DNA of 64,000 nt, from the NCBI GenBank assembly GCA_029706075.1, contig JAINUG010000306.1, positions 317,501 through 381,500 on the forward strand, written 5' to 3'. Origin of the DNA: Aldrovandia affinis (Eukaryota; Chordata; Actinopteri; Notacanthiformes; Halosauridae). Both the position numbers and the translations under genes were made by a program. The notes beneath the pieces were generated by a model that searched no databases, was not told where the DNA came from, and worked only from the letters and a program-made list of their open reading frames with translations. Below are positions 48,099-60,183 of this stretch, piece after piece (positions within the stretch are counted from its first letter, which is position 1; each line of letters begins with the position of its first letter).

Positions 48099-48291
48099 GG
48101 CCTGGATTCAATCACCACTAGTGCATTTAAACTCCCAAATTAAATACCCTCATTTGTGTTTATCTTCACCAATAGTTTGTCGAGTTCAGCGATCGACAAG
48201 AAGAACTCGCCAAACTGTGCATTGAAAAAAGTAACACTGGCTTTCAACATTTGCATCAAAGTTAAGGATGAATGTAGATTGAATCCAGGCC
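48099..48291. repeat. MITE with GGCCTGGATTCAATC ends
   Basis: This is a 193-bp element with perfect 15-bp terminal inverted repeats, GGCCTGGATTCAATC and its complement at 48277-48291. The interior is partly self-complementary. The target duplication is unclear and there is no coding capacity. Confidence 0.8.
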
Positions 48292-49751
48292 AAAATTGTT
48301 CACCAGAGAATGGCCAGTAGCTTTCTTTTGTGGCATATTTTAATCTAAACAGATGCACAAAGTCACTTCAGATGCAAGTTCGCGTTTGTGCAGGTGTGCA
48401 CAAACAACACCTTTCAGGGGCTAGCCACATGAGTCTGATTAATTTTGTTTACAGTTTTATTTTCCCCATCCACTGAGAATGACTTTGATTCGCCAGAAAC
48501 ATGCTTCAAAAGTAAAGAAAGAGGGAAAAAACACAGAAATAAAAATAATAAAGAAAAAACACCCCACGTAATTTAAAAAATGAAAACTTTAAGACTGTCT
48601 AGAGGGAATTTACAGGAATTTAATTTGAAAAGCCAAATAGGGTGAGATACTAAATAGGTCTGCAAGGACCAAGCCATACGTATATGTAAATATTTTCAGC
48701 AACATAGGCCGAACACCTGCTCTCAATCCAGGGGAATTCTGAGCCGAAACCTGTGATGTTTTCATCAAAAATAAATTAAACCAGATAAAAAAATAATATT
48801 TTTAAGCTCCAGAAGAGCCTGATTTCGTCCCACCAAGGGGACGGCAGCTGTTGCCTGACGCCGAGCATAAGGGCAAATGCCGCTGAAATAATGAATCGTA
48901 GTGTTACGCCATTACTTAGGCCTTTAAACCCTATTTAGGGTAATATCTGTAAATACATTTCGACTGTCTTCAACTACTTGCCATAGTCCCCTGAGCCCAT
49001 CCCTTCTACGATACCTTTGATCCCAAAATGAATTACGGGACTAATACCCTTCGCAGGTTTCCAATTACAGAAGAGGGGACCGTAAGGGAGTGTCTGTGTG
49101 TGTATGGAGTTGGGGGGGGGGGTAATAGAAATTAAGCCACTGATTAAAATCGAGACAAAAAAAAGAATGCATTACAAAATGTACAAATACTATTGCATGG
49201 GATAACTCTAATTAGATCATGTTAAAGGCAGAATGAGCCGGGAATTCATCCCACTGGTTGTGTCCATACGGAAGTCTCTCCGGTCTTATATTTGCGCTGT
49301 TTAATTGCATTATTCATCTGCTGTATGTCTGGCAGGCGCTATGCTCCCGTCACACTGGACAAGGAGACAAGAGAAGAAAAGTCAGGAGGATTCAACGCGC
49401 TGGGCAGTTGGGAAGGTGTGCAACAATGTAAGAGCGTATATATACCGAGTGCTGTGTGCAGCAGGTAAATGCGTGCGCGGAATATTAAGCGGCCAGCTGT
49501 CAGTCATGCTGTTACTCGAGACCACGTATGGTCTCAGATAAGTGCATTTACGGAAAAGTAAGTGACGCTTTATCTCCTCATTCCAGGTTAGATGGCTGAT
49601 AAAGGGTCTCAGCTCAAATCTGCTGGGCTGATAAGTCACAGAGTCCTCGCTGTACCTGCTCACCTGAGCCGCTCATCCTCCGGCAATATCAAGCTCTGTG
49701 CCGTTCTGATTACCTTTCATGCTCATCAAATGCTGAGTGAAAAAAAGCTGT
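48292..49751. other. Non-coding, nothing recognised
   Basis: No gene or named repeat was identified. A short G-run is present at 49111-49120. Confidence 0.5.
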
Positions 49752-49783
49752 CTGTGTGTGTGTATGTGTGTGTGTGAGTGTGT

Positions 49784-49834
<51 letters not shown>
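49752..49834 (+). repeat. (TG)n microsatellite
   Basis: About 40 TG units with GAG interruptions. Confidence 0.97.
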
Positions 49835-49835
<1 letters not shown>

Positions 49836-50592
49836 TGGGGATTGGTGTCAAAATAGAATTATAGCAGAAATGAGAAAACATCAGGTTATTCTTCAGAACG
49901 GCTCACTGGAAAAACAGCCGTCAAAAACACAATGCGTCAAAAGGCGACACATTGCAGCGCTAGCAAAAAAAACACAGGAGCACCTGTATTTAGTTTTTTC
50001 TTGTTTTATTTTACAGTGGGGCATTTCGACCCCCCCCCGGAACACACACACATTCAACCCCCATCCTTCCAGTCCCCCCATCTTCTTTCTCCCATCCCAA
50101 CCCATTGCCCCTGCCCAGGTACGGAAGAGCGAGTGTTTCAGATTTAAAGCTGCGGAGAGTGGAATACCTTAAAAGCATTTAACCCTGTGCTGCTATCGCT
50201 CTCCCTCGCGCCGTTGTTTGTGGACCGATATGCAACAGTGGGCCTCCAGGTCTCGGTGCTGAAATGGGATTCAAAGCCCGCCCCCCAGCGCTCTCTCTTC
50301 CAGCAGCATGCCGAATCTCCCGCATCACGGCTGGCTTCCCTGCGTTAACGGCACACAGAGGGGGAACAGCGCGCAGAATCGCTATAGGTTGTCCTAGCCG
50401 TTCGGAGATAGGTTCTCCCGATCCCCCCACGTTAGACGGCTTTGCTGCTGGAAAAGCGCCAATGGCGAAACACGCACAGACACACATCCAGTCACGCTGG
50501 GACCCTTTCTTATTTCTTTTTTTGTCATTTTTTGTCATGTTTCATGTTTCTCGACTTCAAAATGTAATTTATGGCTGTGACACTGAAATGCC

Positions 50593-50595
<3 letters not shown>
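49835..50595. other. Non-coding, nothing recognised
   Basis: No gene or repeat family was identified. 50200-50470 is GC-rich. Confidence 0.45.

Positions 50596-50626
<31 letters not shown>
50596..50626 (+). repeat. (CA)n microsatellite
   Basis: About 15 CA units. Confidence 0.95.
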
Positions 50627-50628
<2 letters not shown>

Positions 50629-51339
50629 CTTTTTTTGCCAGACATTTATCTTAAATTCTCTCCAGCACGGATCTTAAACGATTAAACGCCGTTTAATTTC
50701 TATGTATTTTTGTGAAGCCCGCTCGTTTTACACGGGCTTCCATTTAAAAATCAAATGTATTGATTTTACAGTTGGAGTTTTCCCCCAATGACCCTGACAG
50801 TTAAATATGCATAATCCATTCAACATAAAAAACGCACCTTTTGTCATTTGACCTGCCGTAAAATACAATAGAGTCCATAATCTGCTCAGTCCAACTCTCT
50901 GCCTTGCATTAAAGTGAACTTAAAAAATAACATTAATATCCCATGTTTGTTGTTGATTAGAACTCCATGAAGAAACAGTCCAATCTCTGTATTTTGTAGA
51001 TATGGCCTGAACAAATCCCTTTATAGCATTATTTTTTTTAAATTGGAAAAGGGTTTTTTTTCTTCAGATTTTGGGTATTGGGTGCCATTATAACATTTAA
51101 ACAAGATCATCAAGAAGCGATTAAAGACATAAAAGTAAGAAAGCCATAAAACCCTTAATTAAAAGTTGCTACTGCTCGGACAACTGAGAAGACGGAATGA
51201 GCAGTGTTCCTTTTTAAATCCCAGTAGCGAGAGAGAAAGAGTGGGAGAGAAAGAGAAAGAGGGGAATAGGGAAAAATAGGGAAAGCCAGTGTGAAAGCTG
51301 TGTGAATATGTCCCATCTGAATCCAACACACTGCACTTT
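50627..51339. other. Non-coding, nothing recognised
   Basis: AT-rich, with no gene or repeat identified. Confidence 0.45.
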
Positions 51340-51476
51340 TGTGTGTGTGTGTGTGTATGTGTTTCTGTGTGTATGTGTGTGTTTGTGTGTGTGTATGCGT
51401 GTTTGTGTATTTGCGTGCGTGTGTTTTTGTTTGCATGTTTGTGTGTGTGTGTATGCATGTTTGTGTGTGTGTTTGT
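51340..51476 (+). repeat. TG-rich microsatellite
   Basis: Imperfect (TG)n with GTTTGTG and GTATG interruptions. Confidence 0.93.
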
Positions 51477-51844
51477 TGGGGGGGGCAGCTGGGAGCTTTT
51501 GCAAACCAGGAATGTATTTTCTGTGCAGCCGTGCTTTCACTGTTCTTTTTTATTTTATTTTATTTTTATTTTCCATTTCACAAATCAACTTTTCATGCAT
51601 CAAGCCTTTTTGAGAAGCAAGCGGGCTGGTGCAGTGTGTGTCTACGCATCCTGAAATATGCATTGGATCTGTGGCCCCCTACTGAAGTGGAGCGGGCTCA
51701 GAGCAGTCTGAGGGGGGGGGGGGCTGATGCAAAACAACAGGAAAACAACTAACTCTTTGAGGGTGGGTGGGGCCAGATGCAGACACCTGCCACTGACATC
51801 TGTACCAGTTTTGCCTGGCCTGGTTTAAACTTTTAACAATAGCT

Positions 51845-51887
51845 TGTGTGTGGGTGTGTGTGCATCCGTGTGTGCCTGTGTGTACAC

Positions 51888-51953
<66 letters not shown>

Positions 51954-52199
51954 ATGCATGCATTTGTGCATGTTTGTGTGTGCATGTTTGTGCATGTATG
52001 TGGGTGTGGGCATGCAAGCGCATGTGTACATGTCTGTGCATGTGTGTGCGTGGGAGTGTGTGTATGTCCATGCATGCGTTTGTGTGTGTATGTTTGTGTA
52101 TATGAGCATGCATGTGTTTGTGTGTGTGTTTATGTGCATGCATGCATTTGTATGTGTTTGTGTGTGTATGTGCATGCATGCATGCATTTGTGCATGTTT
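51845..52199 (+). repeat. TG-rich compound microsatellite
   Basis: It contains a pure (TG)n run at 51891-51947, then TGCATGCATTTGTG-type words. It ends abruptly at 52199, where unrelated sequence begins. Confidence 0.95.
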
Positions 52200-52567
52200 A
52201 GCCCCTTTACCACATGGAATCCGCAACATTTCCGGGTTCAAGTATCCGGGTAAGGTAGTGTTTTTCATCGTTCCCATATAGGTCTCCTATACGGAAATAT
52301 TTTGTGCAGAGTCTGTTCCCACATGACATGACTTTTCAGTTTGCTTATGATCTGGGCCTTGATCTGGACCCTCATGTTCAGTAACTAAAACAAAGACGCT
52401 GCTAACTACTATTAGGGGTGATGCTGAGGACACTGAACCCCCCTGGCCATATATTTAACACATTTTATGACCTTTCAAGAGTCAACTGACAACTGACAAA
52501 ACTACTGGCAATGTTAAATACTACCCAGCTTTCAATCAGCTAGCTAGCTAATGTTCTGTGATTAGTT

Positions 52568-53034
52568 AATACATTACATTACATTACATTACAGGCATTT
52601 GGCAGACACTCTTATTCAGAGCGACATACAACAAAGTGTTAACCGTAGTCAAGAACAGTTTAGCTGAAAGCCACCTTAGTGGGAAGTACAATTCCTGGGT
52701 GCTAGGAGCAACCACATAGTTAAACTAGGACCCTGTAGGTAAATCTGTAGACACAATTCAGAGGTAGCAATAAGCAATCAATGCAGAAAATAATGCCTAA
52801 GCCTAATACAATACATAAACAAGTAGACGTGTAAAACTAAGCAACTATGTCCCTAAGTTAACAAAAACCGGACTACGGGGAGAGGTGCACCCTGAAGAGG
52901 TGAGTCTTCAGTCGTCGCTTGAAGGTGGCCAGGGTCTCAGCTGTTCTGACTTCCACAGGAAGGTCATTCCACCATCTTGGAGCCAGAACCGACAGGAGAC
53001 GTGACCGGGAAGCGCAGGTGCGGAGGGGGGGGTG
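52568..53034 (-). mobile_element. L2/UnaL2-like LINE, C-terminus and tail
   Basis: Reading on the minus strand, the end of the ORF (see next entry) is followed by an untranslated region of about 250 bp. The 3' tail reads TTGTATGTCGCTCTGAATAA then GAGTGTCTGCCAAATGCCTG, finishing in TGTAA repeats at about 52568-52590. This tail with a (TGTAA)n end is like that of UnaL2, a LINE of eels. The copy is strongly 5'-truncated. Confidence 0.75.
52873..53034 (-). pseudogene. L2 LINE protein, last 53 codons
   Basis: The frame ends RLLSVLAPRWWNDLPVEVRT then AETLATFKRRLKTHLFRVHL and a stop at 52873-52875. The pattern APR.WN.LP...R....L..FK..LKTHLF is the conserved C-terminus of L2-clade ORF2 proteins. An in-frame stop at 53035-53037, next to a C8 run, separates it from matching sequence further upstream in another frame, so a length change in the C-run probably caused a frameshift. 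Confidence 0.82.
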
Positions 53035-53329
53035 CTAGGCATCCTGAGGTAGCAGAACGGAGTGGTGTGGCAGGTGTGTAGGGTTACAATGCTCCTAAGC
53101 CACATAGCTATACATTTGCAATGTAATCAGATTTGTATATCGCAGTTAATTGGTATCAGATAGATGGATATGAAATGTTAGGAAAATAGCCTCCATAAAC
53201 TAGTGTCAGTAGCTAGCTGGATGTGAAATGCTAGTTTGCGAACTCACGATTTAAATAGTTAAAATAATAGTTTAAATGTTTGGTGTGATCATTTAACTAG
53301 TGCAACTAGCTAGAGCATTAACATAACTT

Positions 53330-53387
53330 ATTATATTATATTGTTATATATATTATATTATATTATATTATATTATATTATATTATA
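53330..53387 (+). repeat. (TATTA)n microsatellite
   Basis: About ten tandem TATTA/TATAT pentamers. Confidence 0.92.
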
Positions 53388-53592
53388 GGAACGCACCATT
53401 ATCTGGTAACGTAAAACCGTCATACGTAAAAACATTGTAACCGTTTGCTCTATCCGGGAATGTTTTTGCTTTTGTTCCCACTAGAGCCGTGGCGGACGAT
53501 TTCCGTAAATCTTACTAGGTCCTGAGCCGGGAAATTGCAGAGCGTCTTACACGGAAAAGCGACTCCAGCTCTGCATACGTTTGTGCATGTTT

Positions 53593-53624
53593 TGTGTGTG
53601 TGTGTGTGTGTGTGCGTGTGTGTG
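53593..53624 (+). repeat. (TG)n microsatellite
   Basis: About 15 TG units, with one GC interruption. Confidence 0.93.
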
Positions 53625-54590
53625 GTCATGCACACATCCGTTTGTGCGTGTGTATGTGTGTATTGGAGTTACTCATATCTCCCCACTCCGATACCCTCGG
53701 CATGACCTGCTTGTAATATATCCATTGCAGGCTCAATTTCACTCACAAACAAGCCACCTACAGATTATCTCTGTAATGTGTTTTTTTTTTCTCCTACTGT
53801 CCACCCCCCCACACACACCACCCAGCACTCACCCCTCCTGCCCTCCCAATTCCTCCCCAGGAGTTCTCCCTGAACCCAGCTGCTCATCAGGCTAAGCCCC
53901 ATATGTTAACAATGGTGTTACTACTCCAACTTAGGGAACTTAAGAGATCAAATAATTGTGATGACATGCATCCTCTGTGTGTGTATGAATATGTGTGTGC
54001 GTTTGTGTGTGTGTGTGTTTTTGTATGTGCATGCATCTTTTCCTCATTGACACACTAAAAAGCTGGGAGCCTAATAAGGAGCTGTAAGGGGGGAAGGGGG
54101 TACAGAGGGACACAAACTCCAGTAATTAGGACTACCACCAAGGAAGTCCCAGCAATATTGAGTAATGTGTTGATCTGTCACCAATCAAGGGAACAGGGAA
54201 GCTGTGGAAGGTTATCTATGCAGGCTCCATGCTGAGACGGACTGCTCATTGGTTAGCAAAGTGCCTGGTCTCAGTAGGCCATGCTCATAATAAAAACACC
54301 AGGGAGGTAGCACATTACTGTTTGTTGTCTTAATAGCATGTTCCCCAGGCTCATCTGGTCCCGATCTCATCTCATTGTAAGCCTTACTACTTGGATTACA
54401 TGGAGCGCCTAAATCTTAACGCCGTGGAATGTGTAATTAAAACAAGGAGGAAAAACACAGCACCATGCGGACCCGTTGGCACCATGTGACAGCATGATAG
54501 GCAAAAAAGAGAACGTGCTAAAAACACAAGAGAAGTATGATATTAGAATACCCTCTGGTGATGTGCTCCCACGCGCAACACATCATTCAT
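53625..54590. other. Non-coding, nothing recognised
   Basis: A short TG run near 54000-54020. No gene was identified. Confidence 0.45.
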
Positions 54591-54741
54591 GGTTCTGTGT
54601 GGCTCAGTAGGTAGAGCACTATATTGGCCACGCTTAGGTTGTGGGTTCCCACTGGGACCACATATACTGGAAAATTTATGCATTCACTACTGTAAGTTGC
54701 TTTGGATAAAAGGGTCTACTAAATGGCATATGTTATATTAC
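54591..54741 (+). mobile_element. tRNA-derived SINE
   Basis: Same family as 17250: head GGTTCTGTGTGGCTCAGTAG, B-box region GTTGTGGGTTCCCACTGGGA (partly deleted), body ACATATACTGGAAAATTTAT, tail GTAAGTTGCTTTGGATAAAA. It ends in TGTTATATTA. Confidence 0.88.
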
Positions 54742-57700
54742 ATCAGATGAAACATAGGATTTAAATTCCATGAAGTGACAATACACCTTAAAAACCGCAA
54801 AAAAACCCATTAATCCTCCATTGGAAGAAATGAAAATGTGCGCCTTAGTCTAAGGAGAAATTATTCTCTAAATGTAGGACATCGGATCGTGGAATGATGG
54901 CCACCGTGCAAGTCTATGGCAGGAAAGGGCCTCTGACAACACCATGGTGAAACTGTGTGATCGTGACAAATTTGCCCCTGCTTTCGACGCCTCGACCAGG
55001 TTTCCCTCTTAACAAAGTAGGTCAGAGATGAGACAAGCCGGTCTTAAAAAATACTTGAACTAAGAATAAACAAGAAACCCAAGAAAACGAAAAACAACAA
55101 CAACAACAAAAACAAAATCTATGTTTTTGATGCCGGATTAGCCAAGATTAGATGCCGCCCATCTGATAAAAGTGGCTGAATCACCTCACATGGGCCGAGG
55201 AATGCTTTGTCTTAGAAAGCCAAGGAGTTTGAGAAGAAAGCAGCTAGCCTACACATGAGTTGCTGCCACTGCCCTCCAAAAGCATGAGCCGGTGTAATCC
55301 ACATAAGACATAAGCTGGGGATGTAATTGAGGCAGCTCGACAGGGGCAAAAACACGAGATTGGAAATTGAAGGGGAAGGCGGGCGCTGGCAGATGGTTCA
55401 TTTCCTGTGGTCTTACACAGCAAGGGACTCGAGTTGAGCCTCCCCAGGTCACTTGTTCTCTCGAAGACTCTGGCAATACATTTTTTTGCCCAGCGGTCTC
55501 TGGGCAAAAAAAATACCTCTATGTTGTCTCATTACTTTCAAAACCTGCCATTGCTCTTTCTCAAAGTCAGAGCAGTCCAATGGCTAGAAGCATCCTTTCT
55601 GGGGTTTTTGACTAGCCCAACACCTTGAACGTATGTCTCGGGAGAGATAGAGAGCAGAGAGGGAGAATGAAGGATGGAGGGGGGGAGTGAAGGACAGGGG
55701 AGGGGGGGAGTGGGGGCAGAGCATAAGGGGTTCTGGTGTTGCATTTACTCATGCCCCCACGCCGAAACCCAGCACAGAGGTTCTACTGTAGTCCTTGGCT
55801 TGACGGGGGTGACAGTCAGACACAGCTGACAGGACCCTGTTACCATGGTGTCCCCCTGGCCCCCGTGCACCAGTGCTTCAGTTCGCATTCCAGGATCAGA
55901 CCGCGCCGCTCTGCCAACTCCTCGCGCCGCGCTGCCAGCGCATTGGCACGGGTGGCGTCATGAAACTGGCACACTGTCGCGTGGCAGAAAAAACACAGGC
56001 GCTTACGCTTTACTCTAGGAGGAAACAGTGTGTGTGTGGGGGAGGTCTCTCCTAAATGGGAGAATCCATATCCATGTGCTGCCCAATTACAATGCAGCAA
56101 ATCCTTAACAGACAGTACAGCACAGAGTAAAAAAAAATAAAGTGGTACACAGCAAGGCAACACAGGGAACAAAAACAACATAGAGAGAACAGATTAGATG
56201 AACTAGCATTATATACAGTACGCGAGTCAGCCCACGTATAAAGCTTTCAAGATTTATAAAAAATAAAATTAGGTAAATTATTAACTTTATTATTATGGTT
56301 ATTGTTATTGTGTCTAGAACGATCATCATCGTCGTAATGGTATTATCATCTGCGCAGTCGTTAAGGGGCAAAGACTATTGATCATTCACCCTCTGCTGCC
56401 GGGCCCCCTCCACACACTCTGACGCAAGTCCAAGGAGAAGAGGAGCATTCTGTGCATCGCCCCCCCCCCCAAGTTCCCAGTTCTGTGCCCATGGGGGGAA
56501 GATTACTATCATGGTGAGGCCAGGGGTTTTAATTGATCTTGGTCACAGTTTAATGCGAGCGGGGATTAGCGCTTATCGTAGCGAGAGATGGGTTCAGAAG
56601 GGAGATCACCCTCCCAACTCTAAAAACCGCTGCACTCCATGAAACTGATTCTTCTGCGACCCACATAAAACTGCATAAGGGGGATGCAAGCTAGCCTTAA
56701 TCCCACTGTCTCCATGATGCACACAGGCGGGCGGCTATTTATGGGCTGTGTGGAACTCTGGCTCGACGTTTAATCACCAACTGTTATGTTTCTGCAATTT
56801 ATAGGACAGCCACTACATTCCAGTGAAGTGCTGGTGAAGATCATTAAGTGAATCACTCCAGGTCCGGATCTTCGCCGATATGGGAGTGCTCAACTCTCCA
56901 GCTTGTCCATGGTATCGGCATCCTTCCCTTAAACTCCCGCTCAATCAACCACAACCACCGCCCCCACCCCACCCCCTGCCGGAATGGATGGATTAGTTCA
57001 ATAAAACGGTTGATAAAGTATGGCTGGGTGAGACCACATTAATCAGTGAATTACACCATTTCAAAAGAGGGTTGCATAGATTGTACTCTGCGACCACACA
57101 GATAACACACTGTGTTTTTTGTCAAAGTTTTTTCATAGCGTCCTTCCATTGTGGTCGTACACCAGAATCACTTCAAAAAACTGTAGGGTGCCTGGCGCCA
57201 ACTGGTACAGCATCAAACAGATAGGATGGGGGGGGGAAAAAAAACCTCAACTATATGGTAATGGTAGATTCTTGCAATTCTGTACAAATTTAATGTAGGG
57301 AATTTATACTTCCAACAGGGGGCAGGAAAACAAAACAGACAAACCCCTCCGCCCCCCCAAAAAATGGGAAAACAGCGACGCATGGGGAGAGAGGAGCTTT
57401 GACGAGGCAAATCAATGCTTTTCAAATTGGCTTGAGGGGGGTTGGGTTATGGGGGAAAGTGAATCTCCTTAATGCTCAGCCCTGGCAGGAATCTGTGAGC
57501 TTTTTAGATTGAGTGGAATGCCGTTTGGGCTCAGCTGAATCTGGTTCATTGATAGCCGAGCCTGATTGTCTCGGGGGGGTTAGAGACACATGAAATGCGT
57601 CACACAAGCTTGTTCGCTGCCTCTTCCCTTCCTGTTCCCTCTCCTCCAGGGGCTTCCTGGTTCGAGACTCCTCTTGACAACAGGCTATAGTTTAGGAGAC

Positions 57701-58734
57701 ATTTTACTGTCTGCTCCCTTTCCTTTCCTCCCTTGAACTCCCAAGACATCTCCCTGCCCGGAGGAAAGAACCAGAACCAGAGAGAGAGGGAGAGAGAGAG
57801 GGAAGTGCCATATCTGCACCAGGGCCTCCCCTCTGCTTTGGGTTATAAATACGGGTTTGACATTAAATTAACTCGTAAACCGAAACCATAAACAGCCCAT
57901 AGACAATATTCCGTTTTTTATTATTATTCCTGTTCTGGACCGAAAAGCGCTATGTATTCGGGGCTTATTTGACTATGAATGACTTATTTCTGAAGTACGA
58001 AAAATGCAGCACTCTAAATTGTCATTGACAAGCTATTGATCTTCAAATGTATGAGCTAATTAAATTAAAACCATTTCATGACTCCCGATGTGAGGCATTA
58101 GAGTTTATGGTCCAACACACATGGGTTCATGAATACACGGGGAGGGGAAAAACCACCCCGCGCCCCCTGACTCGCGCTAGGCCATAAAAATATATTTATG
58201 AGAGCATCAAGCCATCCAGCCCCAGCAATGTTTGCCATTTTCCCCTCACTGTATGACTCTATCCATGCATCAAGATTGATTCTGAGAGCTCCCACTGTGT
58301 CCCCCTCCATAAGCAATATGTATAATTCAACAGCATGTTTTTTTTTTTCCATAAACGTACACTTGTGCTATTACTGGCCGTCAGAAACAGAATTATCTTA
58401 GGGAGACAAGGTCCGCTGTTTGGGAAGGGGGGGGGGTTCGTGATTGCAGATTTTTATTTTCCTCACCACATACCGTGAAGCCACTGCAGACCCCTGTTTT
58501 TGGCCTGGATGTTTTCTTGGGCTTGGGGGGTAGGGGGAAGCAAGTGGATAGTAGCACACTGCAGGGCATTGCCAACTGAACAATCACCAGTGCTGTTCCC
58601 GGCTGCCAATTATCACCACATAGTTACTAATGTCCGTATCTGCCCAGATGCTCAAAAATTATGCAGGGCAGTGAAACACACAGAGCACGCTGGTCTTTGT
58701 ACCGGCGCCCACTCGAGAATTCCTGGGGTTTTTG
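54742..58734. other. Non-coding stretch, no gene recognised
   Basis: About 4 kb without a recognisable exon. 55640-55720 is purine-rich. 57850-58100 is complex AT-rich sequence with TAATTAAAT-type words that could be regulatory. C-runs and G-runs of about 8-10 occur (56460-56470, 57228-57234). Confidence 0.45.
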
Positions 58735-58900
58735 TGCTTGTCTGTGTATGTGTCTTCGTATTTGTGAGTGCATACCTTTCTTACTGGGTATTACTGAATG
58801 TGTGCATGTGTGTTCCTGTCTCTTTGTGAGTGCGTGCTTCATGCATGCCCCTCGCTTACTGTGTGTGTGTGTGTGTATGTGCAAATCTGTACATGTGTCC
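58735..58900 (+). repeat. Imperfect TG-rich repeat
   Basis: Degenerate TG-rich words, with a short pure (TG)n at 58860-58876. Confidence 0.8.
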
Positions 58901-59019
58901 ATATGTGCATTGTGAAAATATTTGGGTCCCATACGTATGTTAGATTGTTCTTATTTTAAGTTTATTAAATTATTAGTTTAAAGTTTAAATCTCACTCTGT
59001 ATGCATGAGTATATGTTTG

Positions 59020-59412
59020 GATCTGTTTGTGTGGGTGTGTGTTTTTGTGTGTGCATGTATGTGTGTGTGTGTCTGTTTTTTTATTTATATGTGCACATGT
59101 GTGTAGTTGTGTGTGCCTGTTTTTTTTTGTGTGTGTGTATCTTTTTGTTTATGTTTTTGTGGGTGCGCCTGTGTGTGCGTGTGTGTCTGTTTGTTTGTTT
59201 GTTTGTATGTGCACATGTGTGTGGTTGTGTATAACTGTTTGTTTGTGTGTGTGGTTGTGTTGCATGTGTATATGCTTTTATGTGTTTGTGTCTATTTGTT
59301 TGTGTGTGTGTATCTCTTTGTGTATGTGCATCTGTGTGGTTGTGTACATCTGCATGTGTGTAGCTGTTTGTTTGTGTGCCTCTGTTTGTTTGTGTGTATG
59401 TGTGTGTGTGGT
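59020..59412 (+). repeat. TG/TTTG-rich compound microsatellite
   Basis: About 390 bp of TG interspersed with TTTG and TATGTG words, including (TTTG)n at 59187-59205. The long Cys/Val/Phe frame across it is an artefact. Confidence 0.93.
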
Positions 59413-60158
59413 CGAGGCAGCCGAGGCGTGGGCCGTACCGGCCCCTCTCAGCAGCAGTGGTCTCGTTGGTGAAATCGCGACCGGAGTCGTTACATCCACG
59501 CGTTCGCAGGAGCAGATGGCAAAGCAGATGATCTTCCCTCATCATGAGCATCCATATTTATTTTATGTGGCTGGCCCCAAGCTCTCCCAAGCCTATCGCT
59601 TCCCCACCAGTACCCGGCACAGTCACAACTGTTCTGGAGAGGAAAAAGGTGTGAAAACGTTCTAAGAGCAAAACACAATGGGTCATACAAACGGTTTCCC
59701 CCGTCAAGGTTCTTAAATAACTCTGCATTGATCAAAGAAAACAGCAAATCCATGTGTTGTTCTGAGCTACTGATCATGAGTAAGATCTGGGTCGATGGTG
59801 GTTGACGTGATTTATACTACTTTCGGGGATGCCAATAGCGGCAGGGTCTGATTTGCCAGGCTGGGCAGGGAAAGGATAGCTTTGCAGTTGTTCCCTTTGA
59901 TCTGTTGGAAGTTATGTAGCAAGTGATGAACCATTCTTATGACAAAACACACAGAGGGAAATGTATTATCCTGTTTTTTTTAATGAATTTCCCCAAGCTA
60001 CAAAACCCCCCCAATTTTTTTTGTCCTGTTCTGTTCAATGGAACCGCTGCGCACACACCAAAGGAAGCATTTCTCAACAATGATGATTAACAGGATTGAT
60101 GTGGCGTGACTTGCATATTTTAATCAAAACATTTCTCTCTGAAGTAAGAGGCCCTCTT
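59413..60158. other. Non-coding, nothing recognised
   Basis: 59415-59560 is GC-rich and non-repetitive, with frames open on both strands but no known motif and no clear splice sites. Confidence 0.4.
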
Positions 60159-60183
60159 TTTATAATAATAATAATAATAATAA
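60159..60183 (+). repeat. (ATA)n microsatellite
   Basis: About eight trinucleotide units. Confidence 0.9.

Larger units (their letters stand above)
52200..53579. other. Unrelated block interrupting TG repeats
   Basis: About 1.38 kb of ordinary sequence is bracketed by TTTGTGCATGTTT (52187-52199 and 53580-53592), with TG repeats on both outer sides. It may be an inserted element, though such words are common in the repeat itself. Near each edge lies a similar motif in direct orientation: TATCCGGGTAAGG...TTTTTC near 52242 and TATCCGGGAATGTTTTTGC near 53450. It contains an L2 fragment and a TATTA repeat. Confidence 0.35.
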
